A stretch of 64,000 nucleotides of DNA, taken from assembly GCF_013408655.1 (NCBI RefSeq), contig NZ_JACCBP010000001.1, forward strand, positions 2,232,001-2,296,000, written 5' to 3'. Below the pieces are notes generated by a model. The model saw only the letters and a program-made list of their open reading frames with translations, had not been told where the DNA came from and made no database searches. Positions 1 through 8,649 of the stretch are shown piece by piece. The translations under genes were made by a program, and so were the position numbers. This DNA is from Pigmentiphaga litoralis (lineage in GTDB: Bacteria > Pseudomonadota > Gammaproteobacteria > Burkholderiales > Burkholderiaceae_B). Positions within the stretch are counted from its first letter, which is position 1, and every line of letters starts with the position of its first letter.

Positions 1-53
1 ACGCCGCGGCCGACGCATCGACCTTGCTGTTGGCCGTCGCCGGTCGCCCGCTG

Positions 54-677
54 TCAGGCCTTCTTTTTCGACCCGATCTTGCTTTCCTTGCCGGCCATCA
101 GCTTGGCGATGTTTTCGCGGTGGCGGTAGATCAGCAGCAGGCTCATCAGCGCGATGGCCGTGCCGATGCGGGGGTCGGCGTCCCAGGCCACGTCATGGCC
201 GAACACATAGAACAACGGCGCCACGATGGCGGCGACCAGCGCCGCCAGCGACGAGTAGCGGAAGAACACGGCCACCAGCAGCCAGCTGGCCAGCACCGCC
301 AGGCCCAATCCCGGTTCGATCGCCAGCAGCACGCCCAGCGCCGTGGCCACGCCCTTGCCGCCCTTGAAACGGAAGAACACCGGATACAGGTGGCCGATGA
401 AGACGGCCAGCGCCGCCAGGGCGACGGCGCCGTTGCCGACGTTGTAGGCCGGACCGAACTTCTGCACCAGCCAGACCGCCACGTAGCCCTTCGCGCCATC
501 GCCCAGCAGGGTCAGGATGGCGGCGGCCTTGTTGCCCGATCGCAGCACATTGGTCGCACCGGGGTTTTTCGACCCGTAGGTGCGGGGATCGGTCAGGCCC
601 ATGACGCGGCTGACGACCACCGCGAAAGAGATCGACCCGATCAGGTAGGCAAGCACGACGGCGGCGACGGTAAGCAT
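54..677 (-). CDS. plsY: Acyl-phosphate:glycerol-3-phosphate acyltransferase PlsY
   Basis: Inner-membrane enzyme that acylates sn-glycerol-3-phosphate with acyl-phosphate supplied by PlsX, the first step of phospholipid synthesis. The 207-residue product is strongly hydrophobic with several membrane helices and carries the three PlsY signatures: GSKNPGATN (residues 35-43), GDGAKG, and FKGGKGVAT. The frame is open to an ATG at 710, but the ATG at 677 is preferred because AAGGA precedes it and the first helix then begins at the N terminus. The C terminus is Lys-rich. Transcribed leftwards, 105 bases after ybaK. The 53 bases beyond its stop hold nothing recognisable. Confidence 0.95.
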   Translation of the reverse strand: MLTVAAVVLAYLIGSISFAVVVSRVMGLTDPRTYGSKNPGATNVLRSGNKAAAILTLLGDGAKGYVAVWLVQKFGPAYNVGNGAVALAALAVFIGHLYPVFFRFKGGKGVATALGVLLAIEPGLGLAVLASWLLVAVFFRYSSLAALVAAIVAPLFYVFGHDVAWDADPRIGTAIALMSLLLIYRHRENIAKLMAGKESKIGSKKKA

Positions 678-746
678 GCGAAGAAATCCTTGGGCAGCGA
701 CGGGCTGCAACGACAGGCGGGAATTCTACCCATCCCGGGACAGGCC

Positions 747-773
747 CGCCGGCAAGGCTGGCGCTTTTTTTTT
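747..773 (+). terminator. Orphan intrinsic terminator pointing rightwards
   Basis: A 7-bp stem (747-753 with 757-763, one G-T pair) with a 3-base loop is followed by nine T residues at 765-773. The orientation terminates plus-strand transcription, yet both flanking genes (plsY, ybaK) are on the minus strand and no plus-strand gene ends here. Confidence 0.5.
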
Positions 774-782
774 GGCTTGCGC

Positions 783-1271
783 CTACTCCAGCGCCGCCGA
801 CACCGGCGTCGCCTTCAGCAGGCGCACCAGTTCCTGCGGATCGATGCCGACCAGATACCCCCGTTTGCCGCCGTTGATCAGGATGTTGGGCAGGTCGAGC
901 ACGGACGCTTCCACATACACCGGCATGGCCTTGCGGGTGCCGAACGGCGACGTGCCGCCCACCAGGTATCCCGAATGACGCTGGGCCACATCAGGCTTGC
1001 AGGGCGCGACTTTCTTGACGTTGATCTGGCGAGCCAGGTTCTTGGTCGACACTTCGCGGTCGCCATGCTGCAGCACGATCAACGGCTTGGCGTTCTCGTC
1101 TTCCATGATCAGCGTCTTGATGACGATGTGCTCATCCACACCGATCTGGCGCGACGATTCTGACGTGCCGCCGTGATCGACGTAATCGTAGGGGTGTTCG
1201 GTAAACGCGACCTTGTGCTGGCGCAGGAACTGGGTCGCAAGGGTTTCGGAAACGTGTTTGGCTTTGCTCAT
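783..1271 (-). CDS. ybaK: Cys-tRNA(Pro) deacylase, YbaK/EbsC family
   Basis: Cytoplasmic trans-editing protein expected to hydrolyse Cys mischarged on tRNA-Pro. The 162-residue product has the YbaK/ProRS-editing-domain fold signature: a conserved Lys in STKNLARQI, then GGTSPFGTRK about residue 100, then the C-terminal GGKRGYLVG strand. The length fits the family (about 155-160). The frame extends upstream to 1319, but the ATG at 1271 (MSKAKHVSET) is where family homology begins. It lies 47 bases downstream of the xerD stop on the same strand, so co-transcription is possible. Confidence 0.92.
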   Translation of the reverse strand: MSKAKHVSETLATQFLRQHKVAFTEHPYDYVDHGGTSESSRQIGVDEHIVIKTLIMEDENAKPLIVLQHGDREVSTKNLARQINVKKVAPCKPDVAQRHSGYLVGGTSPFGTRKAMPVYVEASVLDLPNILINGGKRGYLVGIDPQELVRLLKATPVSAALE

Positions 1272-1318
1272 GACGGGGACAGGCGGCGTGGACTGGATGG
1301 GCGGGCAAGACGGCCGCA

Positions 1319-2362
1319 TCAGCCGCGCGGGTGATGTTGGGCGTGCAGCGACTTGAGCCGCTCCCGCGCAACGTGGGTATAGATCTGGGTGGTGGATATG
1401 TCGGCGTGCCCCAGCAGCATCTGCACGACCCGCAAATCGGCGCCGTGGTTCAGCAGGTGGGTGGCGAACGCGTGGCGCAGCACGTGGGGCGACAAGGCCG
1501 CCGCAATGCCGGCCGCGCGGGCGTATTTCTTCACGATCAGCCAGAAGCCCTGGCGGGTCATGGGCCCGCCCCGTGCCGTCACGAACAGGGCGTCGCTGAC
1601 CTGCCCGTTCAGCAAGGCCGGCCGTGCGTCGGCCAGGTACAGGGTGATCCAGTGCGCGGCTTCGGCCCCCAGGGGCACCAGCCGGTCCTTGCCACCCTTG
1701 CCCAGCACCACGCGCACCACACCGTCGTTCAGGCCGACATCCAGCGACTTCAAGCCCACCAGTTCGGACACGCGCAGGCCTGTTGCGTACAAGGTTTCAA
1801 GCATGGCGCGATCGCGCTGGCCCAGCGCCGTGGCCGTCTGCGGCGCGGTCAGCAGCGCTTCGACCTGCGCTTCGGACAGGGTCTTGGGCATGCGTGGCGC
1901 CTGCTTGGCCGACCGCAGCGTCAGGCAGGGGTCCGCTGCCGCGTGGTGCGTGCGCAGCGCCCATTGGTAGAAGCGCCGCAGCGTGGCCAGCCGGCGATTG
2001 GCGGTGGTGGCTTTGGTGTCGGCATGCACGGCGGCAAACCAGGATTCGATATCGCCGGCGCTGGCCTCGCCCAGGTTGCCTTTGCGCGCCTGGCGCAGCC
2101 AGCCGTCGAAGGCCTGCATGTCCCGGCGATAGGCCGCCAAGGTGTTGGCCGACAGGCCGTCTTCAAGCCACAGGGCGTCGATGAATACGTCGATAACGGG
2201 GTCGTAGCGGCCAGTCGGGACCGGGGCGGAAGCATCAGCGGACGCAGCAGCGGATGCATCAGCAGATGCCGCAACAGTCGTGGGATCGGCGGACGGGGCG
2301 TCGGACGCCACGTCGGCCGACGCGAGCGCCGAAGCGTCATTCAGGGAAGGAGCAGCAGGCAT
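1319..2362 (-). CDS. xerD: Site-specific tyrosine recombinase XerD
   Basis: Cytoplasmic recombinase that, with XerC, resolves chromosome dimers at dif near FtsK. The 347-residue product has an N-terminal SAM-like core-binding domain followed by the catalytic domain, with Arg in ATGLRVSEL, Lys in GKGGKDRLVPL, the HxxR pair in SPHVLRHAFA, His in LLGHADIS and Tyr in TQIYTHV. The segment LNHGADLRVVQMLLGH is typical of XerD rather than XerC. Unusually, about 45 Ala/Ser/Asp-rich residues precede the normal N terminus. No other start codon lies between them and the core domain, so the ATG at 2362 is kept, though no clear ribosome site precedes it. Confidence 0.93.
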   Translation of the reverse strand: MPAAPSLNDASALASADVASDAPSADPTTVAASADASAAASADASAPVPTGRYDPVIDVFIDALWLEDGLSANTLAAYRRDMQAFDGWLRQARKGNLGEASAGDIESWFAAVHADTKATTANRRLATLRRFYQWALRTHHAAADPCLTLRSAKQAPRMPKTLSEAQVEALLTAPQTATALGQRDRAMLETLYATGLRVSELVGLKSLDVGLNDGVVRVVLGKGGKDRLVPLGAEAAHWITLYLADARPALLNGQVSDALFVTARGGPMTRQGFWLIVKKYARAAGIAAALSPHVLRHAFATHLLNHGADLRVVQMLLGHADISTTQIYTHVARERLKSLHAQHHPRG

Positions 2363-2441
2363 TCAGCGATGGTGGCGATGCGGCCGCGCCTTGTCAACGC
2401 GGCCCGTGGACGAAAACATCCTGGCCTGCCTCGCAGATAAA

Positions 2442-2467
2442 AAACCCGCAAGCGGGCTTGCGGGTTT
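2442..2467 (-). terminator. Rho-independent terminator after the Bug receptor gene
   Basis: A perfect 11-bp inverted repeat (2442-2452 with 2457-2467) with a 4-base loop. Read on the minus strand the stem runs into six T residues. It lies 45 bases beyond the stop of the gene at 2512-3504 and separates it from xerD. Confidence 0.85.
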
Positions 2468-2511
2468 CCGACTTCTGCCAGCGGCCAGGCCTTAGCCCGC
2501 CACCTGCCTCA

Positions 2512-3504
2512 TCATTCCAGCTTGATGTTGCGGGCCTTCACGATGTTCTTGGCCTTGTCGAATTCCTTCTGGATTTCGCCGCGGAATTCTTCAGGCGTGT
2601 TGCCGGCGGGGGCCGCACCCTGCTTGGCCAGCGTTTCCTTCACGGCCGGATCGTTCAGCACCTTGACGGCGGCGTCACGCAGCTTCTTGACGACATCCGC
2701 CGGCGTGCCGGCCGGGGCGAGCAGACCATACCAGGCCGGATCGTTCATGGCCGTCAGGCCCAGTTCCTTGAAAGTCGGCACATTCGGCAGGCCATCGACG
2801 CGGTCCTTCCACGACACGGCGATCGCGCGCAGCTTGCCGCTCTGGATGTGCGGCATCGACGACGGCAGGTTGTCGAACAGGATCTGCACCTGGCCGCCCA
2901 TGGCGTCGGCAATGGCCGGACCCGATCCGCGGTAAGGAATATGCACGATCTGGGCGCCGGTCTCGACCTGGAACAGCTCGCCCAGGAAATGGAGAATGCC
3001 GCAGGTGCCCGAGCTGCCGTACGAATACTTGCCCGGATTCTTCTTCAGTTCTTCAAGAAAGCCCTTGTAGTCCTGCGCCGGAAACTTCGGGTTCACGGCC
3101 ACGACGTTTGCGGTGTATGCCAGGTTGGTAATGGGCTGGAAGTCTTTGATCGGGTCGTAGCCCAGCTTGGGGTTGCACGCCGGGTTGATGGCCATGGTGG
3201 ACACCGTGGCAATGCTGAGCGTGTAGCCGTCGGCCGTGGCGCGCGCGGCTTCGCTGGCGCCAATGGCACCGCCGCCACCGCCGCGGTTTTCCACCACGAA
3301 GGGCTGGCCCAGCTCGCGGCCCATCTTGTCACTGACCAGGCGCGCAACGATATCGGTCGTGCCACCCGGTGCAAACGGAACAATCACGCGCACCGGTTTG
3401 TTCGGGAAATTCGCCTGTGCCTGGGCCAGGCCCGGGGCAAGCGTCACGGCCATCACCGCCGCAGCGGCTGTGCCAAGGCCAAGCTTGAACAAATTGGTTT
3501 TCAT
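2512..3504 (-). CDS. Tripartite tricarboxylate transporter substrate-binding protein (Bug family)
   Basis: Periplasmic receptor of the Bug/TctC family, which binds small carboxylates or similar solutes. The product is 330 residues, with a Sec signal peptide (cleavage probably after ...GLAQA) and the family motifs VPFAPGGTTDIVAR near residue 45 and ENRGGGGGAIGA. The ATG at 3504 has an AGGAG-type site. No TctA/TctB membrane genes accompany it, as is usual for orphan Bug receptors in Bordetella-like genomes. It is divergent from the AEC transporter at 3677 and ends in its own terminator. Ligand unknown. Confidence 0.92.
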   Translation of the reverse strand: MKTNLFKLGLGTAAAAVMAVTLAPGLAQAQANFPNKPVRVIVPFAPGGTTDIVARLVSDKMGRELGQPFVVENRGGGGGAIGASEAARATADGYTLSIATVSTMAINPACNPKLGYDPIKDFQPITNLAYTANVVAVNPKFPAQDYKGFLEELKKNPGKYSYGSSGTCGILHFLGELFQVETGAQIVHIPYRGSGPAIADAMGGQVQILFDNLPSSMPHIQSGKLRAIAVSWKDRVDGLPNVPTFKELGLTAMNDPAWYGLLAPAGTPADVVKKLRDAAVKVLNDPAVKETLAKQGAAPAGNTPEEFRGEIQKEFDKAKNIVKARNIKLE

Positions 3505-3676
3505 GCACTCTCCTGTTTATTATGGATAGTTGGTGCCGACATGCGCGGATATGGCATACGGACGTCCCCTGCGAGATTTCCCCGTCCGGCAGCTCCGGTA
3601 ATCACGACACCGGATGATGCTGAGCTTTTGACTCCGGGGGGATGCGGTCGAGAATAACAAACAGGTTGCCCCCGCT

Positions 3677-4570
3677 GTGCACATTGCCCTTCTGGTTTTC
3701 CCGGACTTTCTCCTGATTGCGATCGGCTGGTTACTGCGTAGAAAGCTACATTTCAGTGCCGAATTCTTTGCCGGGACCGAACGCCTCGTTTACTACGTGC
3801 TATTCCCGGCGCTGCTGTTCCAGTCGATCGTGCGCACGCCGATCCAGCTGGAAACGGCGGCGACCATGATCTGGGCGGCGGCCGCCATGATGCTGATCGG
3901 CGCCCTGCTCTCGTGGCTGGCCTGGCCGGTGCTCAAGCCCGATGGCCAGGCCTTTGCATCGGCGGTGCAGTGCGGCTTCCGGTTCAATTCCTATATTGCG
4001 CTGGCGCTGGCCACACGGTTGGCCGGCGAGGCGGGCCTGAGCGCCATGGCGCTGCTGATCGGCTTTTCGGTGCCATTGGCCAACGCGATGGCGGTGTACG
4101 CCTTGGCGCGGCACGCCAAGACCAATCTGTTCGGCGAACTGATCCGCAACCCGCTGCTGCTGTCGACCGTGGCGGGGGTGCTGTACAACCTGGCGGGCTT
4201 TACGCTGCCCGGGCCGCTGGATGCGCTGATGTCGCGCCTGGGATCGACGGCCATCACGCTGGGCATTCTGTGTGTGGGCGCGGCGCTGGCGCTGGGCGGC
4301 GCGCGCGACAACCTCAAGCTGATCAACTGGATATTGGTGGTGCGCCTGCTGCTGCTGCCGCTGGTCGCGTTGGCCTTGGGATTGCTGCTACCGCTGACGC
4401 TGGTCGAACGCCAGATGCTGCTGCTGTTCGGCGCCCTGCCGACGGCGTCCAGTGCCTACGTGCTGGCCGCAAGAATGGGCGGCCAGGGCGAAATCGTGGC
4501 GTTGCTGATTTCCGCCAGCACGGTGCTGTCTGTCGTGACTATTCCGCTGTGGATGCAGGTGCTGCTGTAG
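3677..4570 (+). CDS. AEC family transporter (auxin efflux carrier type)
   Basis: Inner-membrane carrier of the auxin-efflux-carrier family, whose bacterial members include malate and malonate permeases. The 297-residue product is hydrophobic throughout, with about ten predicted helices and the typical N terminus (LIAIGWLLRRKLHFS). The start is a GTG at 3677 with only a weak ribosome site. The pairing with the divergent Bug receptor suggests organic-acid transport, but this is inference. The last 32 bases overlap the convergent queG. Confidence 0.85.
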   Translation: MHIALLVFPDFLLIAIGWLLRRKLHFSAEFFAGTERLVYYVLFPALLFQSIVRTPIQLETAATMIWAAAAMMLIGALLSWLAWPVLKPDGQAFASAVQCGFRFNSYIALALATRLAGEAGLSAMALLIGFSVPLANAMAVYALARHAKTNLFGELIRNPLLLSTVAGVLYNLAGFTLPGPLDALMSRLGSTAITLGILCVGAALALGGARDNLKLINWILVVRLLLLPLVALALGLLLPLTLVERQMLLLFGALPTASSAYVLAARMGGQGEIVALLISASTVLSVVTIPLWMQVLL

Positions 4571-5693
4571 CAAGCACTGGCTTATCCGCCCGTTCGCGCC
4601 GGTCCAGCGCAGCAAGCGCCCACTGCACGTGTTCGCGCACCAATGCGCTGGGGTGATCCGTGCGGGTCAACAGTGCCTCGCGCACTTTGGGCGACGGCCG
4701 TGCGTTCCCCAGCCCGACCGCAATATTACGTAGCCACCGTTCGTGCCCGACACGCCGGATCGCGCTGCCTTGCGTGCGCTGGTCGAACTCGGCTTCGGTC
4801 CACGCAAACAGGTCGATCAACGACGAGGCCTCCAGCCCGTGACGAGGCGCAAAGTCCGGTTCGGCCGACACTTGCGCGTACTTGTTCCACGGACAGGCGG
4901 TCTGGCAGTCATCGCAGCCATAGACCCGGGTGCCGATCAGCGGCCGCAGGTCTTCGGGAATGCTGCCCTTCAGTTCGATGGTCAGGTAGGAAATGCAGCG
5001 CCGCGCGTCCAGCACATACGGCGCCACGATGGCCTGCGTCGGACAGGCGGTGATGCAGCGCCGGCAACTGCCGCAATGGGGCTCGCGGGCGTCATCGGCA
5101 GGCAGGGGAAGATCCGTCAGGATTTCCCCCAGAAAGAACCAGCTGCCTTCGCGCGACAACAGCAGGGTGTGCTTGCCTCGCCACCCGATGCCGGCCTTGC
5201 GGGCCAGTTCGACTTCCATCAGCGGGGCCGAGTCCGTAAACGCCCGATACCCGAACGGCCCAATGGCGTCGGTGATGCGGTCGGCCAGTTTCTGTAGCTT
5301 TTGACGCAACACCTTGTGGTAATCCCGCCCCAGCGCGTAACTGGCCATGACAGCGGTTTCGCCGTCAGCAAGCGCTTGCTGCTGACGGCGCGCCAGGTCG
5401 GCGCCCGGGGCCGGCGCATAGTCCAGCCTGACCATGATGGCCGACCGGGCGCCGGGGACGAGTTCCTGGGGCGCCAGCCGCACGGGCAGGTGGCGCTCCA
5501 TATAATCCATTTCGCCGTGCATGCCGGCTTCGACCCACTGGCGCAGCCGGGCACCGGCATCCTGCAGGTCCAGATCCGCGATGCCGACGGCGCCAAAACC
5601 CAGTTCCCGCCCCCATGTGCGGACCTGTTCGACCAGCGCGGCCGGATCGAGCGGCCCGGTGGACGCCGGGGTAGAAGGAGAAAACGATGACAT
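4539..5693 (-). CDS. queG: Epoxyqueuosine reductase QueG
   Basis: Cobalamin- and Fe-S-dependent enzyme that reduces epoxyqueuosine to queuosine in tRNA, the last step of the pathway. The 384-residue product has the N-terminal cobalamin-binding reductase domain with ALGRDYHKV (conserved Asp), two 4Fe-4S clusters in CGSCRRCITACP and CDDCQTACPWN, and a C-terminal HEAT-like segment. The frame is open to 5738, but the ATG at 5693 (MSSFSPS) suits the family length. It diverges from tsaE with only 43 bases between starts and overlaps the AEC gene tail-to-tail. Confidence 0.95.
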   Translation of the reverse strand: MSSFSPSTPASTGPLDPAALVEQVRTWGRELGFGAVGIADLDLQDAGARLRQWVEAGMHGEMDYMERHLPVRLAPQELVPGARSAIMVRLDYAPAPGADLARRQQQALADGETAVMASYALGRDYHKVLRQKLQKLADRITDAIGPFGYRAFTDSAPLMEVELARKAGIGWRGKHTLLLSREGSWFFLGEILTDLPLPADDAREPHCGSCRRCITACPTQAIVAPYVLDARRCISYLTIELKGSIPEDLRPLIGTRVYGCDDCQTACPWNKYAQVSAEPDFAPRHGLEASSLIDLFAWTEAEFDQRTQGSAIRRVGHERWLRNIAVGLGNARPSPKVREALLTRTDHPSALVREHVQWALAALDRRERADKPVLATAAPASTAE

Positions 5694-5736
5694 ATTGCGA
5701 TGGTAGCCGAGCGCGGCCCGAGCGGGACGGCGCACC

Positions 5737-6219
5737 ATGACGCCGCTCGTTCACACGGGCTATCTGCCCGACGAAACCGACACCGACACGCTGGCCGAAA
5801 CGCTGGCCCCACAGGTCATGACCGGCGGCCGGATTCACCTGGAAGGCGACCTGGGGGCGGGCAAGACGGCGTTTGCCCGGGCACTGTTGCGCAAAGTGGG
5901 CGTTACAGGTCGAATCAAAAGTCCCACCTTCACGCTAGTTGAACCTTACAAAGTTTCGAACTTATACTGCTATCACTTTGATTTTTATCGATTTACCGAC
6001 CCACGCGAGTGGCTCGACGCCGGATTCCGCGATGCCCTGCGCGATGACGCCCTAGTGCTCATCGAATGGGCAGAGCGTGCGGGCAACGCACTTCCGGTCC
6101 CGGACCTGAATGTCGCGTTGGCGTATGAAGGCGCAGGACGCGGTGTGACGCTGACGGCGTACACCGCACGAGGGCAGGCATGGCTGAGACACCTATTTCC
6201 CGACGCCGCGGCGCCTTGA
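5737..6219 (+). CDS. tsaE: tRNA threonylcarbamoyladenosine biosynthesis ATPase TsaE
   Basis: Partner of TsaB and TsaD in making t6A37 of ANN-decoding tRNAs. It has 160 residues with Walker A GDLGAGKT at about residue 38, the SPTFTLV switch segment, HFDFYR, and IEWAER, all diagnostic. It is the first gene of a plus-strand group; the next gene (amidase) starts 40 bases before its stop, the same tsaE-amiC overlap seen in many beta- and gammaproteobacteria. Confidence 0.95.
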   Translation: MTPLVHTGYLPDETDTDTLAETLAPQVMTGGRIHLEGDLGAGKTAFARALLRKVGVTGRIKSPTFTLVEPYKVSNLYCYHFDFYRFTDPREWLDAGFRDALRDDALVLIEWAERAGNALPVPDLNVALAYEGAGRGVTLTAYTARGQAWLRHLFPDAAAP

Positions 6220-7781
6220 GCATCGCGGATGACACCGTGCCGCTTTCGGGCGGCGATGTGCCGTGCTACGACGATGCGCAGGCGATTCCGACCCGCGGCA
6301 TGTCGCGGCGGCGGCTGGTCGCCGGTCTGGCGGCCACCTTGTTCGTGCCCCTGATTCCGACGGCGGCGCGCGCCGCGACGCTGCTGGCCGTCCGGCTGTG
6401 GCCCGCGCCTGACTACACGCGCGTCACGCTCGAACTCGACACCGAACTCAAGACCGAACACTTCGTGCTCGCCAACCCGCATCGGCTGGTGGTGGATATC
6501 GAAGGCGTCGGCATGAACGCCACCCTGCGGGAACTGGTGTCCAAGGTGCGTCCGGATGATCCGTTCATCTCGGCCTTGCGCGCCGGCCAGAACCGGCCGA
6601 ACGTCGTGCGACTGGTCATGGACCTGAAGCAGGAAACCGCGCCGCAGGTGTTCACGCTCAAGCCCGTGGGTGATTATCACCATCGGCTGGTGCTGGACCT
6701 GTACCCCAAGATTGAACGCGACCCCTTGCTGGCCCTGGCCGACAAGGAAACCGACGATCCGATGGCCCGGATCCTGAAGAACATTGGCAAGGACCCCGAC
6801 GGCGACGGCATGAAAGTGCCGGGCAGCGATGGTGTCAGGGTACCCGGCGACGACGGCATCCAGGCCCCGGGCACGGGCGGCGGCGCCAGTGGCAACGCCA
6901 TGGCCAATGCGCCAGGCGGCATGGGCGATGGCGGATCCGGCAGGTCCGGCAGCGCCATGGCCAATGGCCCCGTGGTCAATCCCCCGCAGGCGGCCGACAA
7001 CATGCCGACGGCGACGCTGCCTTCGCGCTCGCAAGGTGGGCGCAACACGCGGCCGTACTCGCCCAACGTGTCCCGCATGATCACCGTGGCGCTGGACCCC
7101 GGCCATGGCGGTGAAGATCCGGGCGCCGTGGGCGCGGGCGGCACGCGCGAAAAAGATGTCGTGTTGAAGATCGCGCGCATGCTCAAGGCCCGCATCGACC
7201 AGCAACCCAATATGCGCGCCATGCTGACCCGTGACGGCGACTTTTTCGTGCCGCTGCATGTGCGGGTTGAAAAGGCGCGCCGGGTCCAGGCCGACCTGTT
7301 CGTCTCGGTGCATGCCGACGCGTGGATCAAGCCCGATGCCCGCGGATCATCGGTGTTTGCGCTGTCGGAAGGCGGCGCCAGCAGCAGCGCGGCGCGGTGG
7401 CTGGCCAACAAGGAAAACTCTGCCGACCTGATCGGCGGGATCAACATCGGCACGCAAGACAAGCAGATCGCCCGCGTGCTGCTGGACCTGTCGACCACGG
7501 CGCAGATCAACGACTCGCTCAAGCTGGGCAGCGCGGTGCTGGACGAACTGTCCAACATCAACAAGCTGCACAAAGCCAAGGTCGAACAGGCGGGGTTTGC
7601 GGTGCTGAAGGCGCCGGATATCCCGTCCATCTTGATCGAGACCGCCTTTATCAGCAATCCGGAAGAGGAAAAACGGCTGAAGGACGGCGACTACCAGGAC
7701 ACGATGGCCACGGCCATCATGCAGGGGATCCAGCGCTACTTTGCCAAGAATCCTCCGCTGGCAAAGAACAAGCTGACCTGA
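6180..7781 (+). CDS. amiC: N-acetylmuramoyl-L-alanine amidase, AmiC-type
   Basis: Periplasmic zinc amidase that cleaves septal peptidoglycan during daughter-cell separation. Layout: a twin-arginine signal with SRRRLVAG and a hydrophobic stretch around residues 41-65, an AMIN domain (about 68-170), a Gly/Pro-rich linker (about 195-295), and an Amidase_3 domain from residue 300 with zinc and catalytic residues in DPGHGGEDPG, TREKDV, SVHADA and ETAFISN. From 6180 it has 533 residues with GAGG upstream and overlap with tsaE. An ATG at 6300 would put the Tat signal at the N terminus as in E. coli AmiC but has no ribosome site, so the start is uncertain. Confidence 0.93.
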   Translation: MAETPISRRRGALSIADDTVPLSGGDVPCYDDAQAIPTRGMSRRRLVAGLAATLFVPLIPTAARAATLLAVRLWPAPDYTRVTLELDTELKTEHFVLANPHRLVVDIEGVGMNATLRELVSKVRPDDPFISALRAGQNRPNVVRLVMDLKQETAPQVFTLKPVGDYHHRLVLDLYPKIERDPLLALADKETDDPMARILKNIGKDPDGDGMKVPGSDGVRVPGDDGIQAPGTGGGASGNAMANAPGGMGDGGSGRSGSAMANGPVVNPPQAADNMPTATLPSRSQGGRNTRPYSPNVSRMITVALDPGHGGEDPGAVGAGGTREKDVVLKIARMLKARIDQQPNMRAMLTRDGDFFVPLHVRVEKARRVQADLFVSVHADAWIKPDARGSSVFALSEGGASSSAARWLANKENSADLIGGINIGTQDKQIARVLLDLSTTAQINDSLKLGSAVLDELSNINKLHKAKVEQAGFAVLKAPDIPSILIETAFISNPEEEKRLKDGDYQDTMATAIMQGIQRYFAKNPPLAKNKLT

Positions 7782-7809
7782 TCGGGTCCATGCGGCGGGC
7801 GATGCCCGA

Positions 7810-7846
7810 AAAAAAGCCCCTCTGGCCTAGGCCGAGGGGCTTTTTT
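7810..7846. terminator. Bidirectional intrinsic terminator between amiC and dedA
   Basis: The 7-bp GC stem at 7816-7822 with 7834-7840 is flanked by A residues on the left and six T residues on the right, so the A/T arms extend it. The loop is itself palindromic (GGCC-TA-GGCC). It serves the converging amiC and dedA genes. Confidence 0.9.
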
Positions 7847-7885
7847 ATTGCCGGCACAGACTGCCCGGAGGCGGCCTGCACGGGA

Positions 7886-8542
7886 TCACGGCGTGGGCGC
7901 GTCGCCCTTGTTGCGCATGCCCGACGTCAGCTTCCAGATGCCACCCAGCACGACCGGCACGATGGCGGCGGCCATGCCGATCAGCACGATGGTGTTCAGG
8001 TGTTCACGCACCAGGGGCAGGTTGCCGAAGAAGTAGCCACCGAACACCAGCAGCAGCACCCAGGTCAGCGCGCCGACGACGTTAAAGAACTGGAAGCGCG
8101 CAAAGTTCATGTAGCCGACGCCCGCCACGAAGGGGGCGAAGGTGCGCACCACTGGCAGGAAGCGCGCCAGGACCAGCGTCTTGCCGCCGTGTTTCTCGTA
8201 GAAGGCGTGGGTCTTGGTCAGCGCCTTGCGGTCCAGGAAACGTATGTTCTGAGAGAACACCTTGGGCCCGATCATCCGCCCGATCATGTAGTTGAGCGTG
8301 TTGCCCCCGATGGCGGCCACCAGCAGCAGCGCGATCAACAGCCACAAGTCCATCGCGCCCGTGGCGGCAAACGCCCCGGCAATGAACAGCAGCGAGTCGC
8401 CTGGCAGGAAGGGCAGCACCACGAAGCCCGTCTCCCCGAAAATGATCAGGAAGAGCACCAGGTAGATCCAGGCGCCGTACTCGGCGATCCAGATGCCCAG
8501 GGACTTGTCGATGTGGAGCAGCATGTTCAAAAATTCAAGCAT
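7886..8542 (-). CDS. DedA family membrane protein
   Basis: Inner-membrane protein of the DedA/VTT (SNARE-associated) family, linked to undecaprenyl-phosphate or phospholipid flipping and to membrane homeostasis. The 218-residue product has the family signatures GETGFVVLPFLPGDS and, later, ARFLPVVRTFAPFVAG with the conserved Arg and Pro, between several membrane helices. The frame extends to 8635, but the ATG at 8542 (MLEFLNMLLHID) is the conserved start. It diverges from mutL. Confidence 0.93.
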   Translation of the reverse strand: MLEFLNMLLHIDKSLGIWIAEYGAWIYLVLFLIIFGETGFVVLPFLPGDSLLFIAGAFAATGAMDLWLLIALLLVAAIGGNTLNYMIGRMIGPKVFSQNIRFLDRKALTKTHAFYEKHGGKTLVLARFLPVVRTFAPFVAGVGYMNFARFQFFNVVGALTWVLLLVFGGYFFGNLPLVREHLNTIVLIGMAAAIVPVVLGGIWKLTSGMRNKGDAPTP

Positions 8543-8636
8543 AGGTCTCGGCAGGTAAGAACGAACGGTGGGACGGCGCGCAGATACGGGAGGGACCACG
8601 CAGGAACAGGGCACTATAGCCGACAGTACGACCACT

Positions 8637-8642
8637 TATAAT
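8637..8642 (+). promoter_or_regulatory. Consensus -10 element of mutL; transcript may be leaderless
   Basis: A perfect TATAAT ends 7 bases before the mutL ATG at 8650, so transcription would begin at or next to the start codon. No Shine-Dalgarno sequence precedes the ATG. No good -35 is visible at 16-18 bases upstream. Confidence 0.5.
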
Positions 8643-8649
8643 CCGCCTT

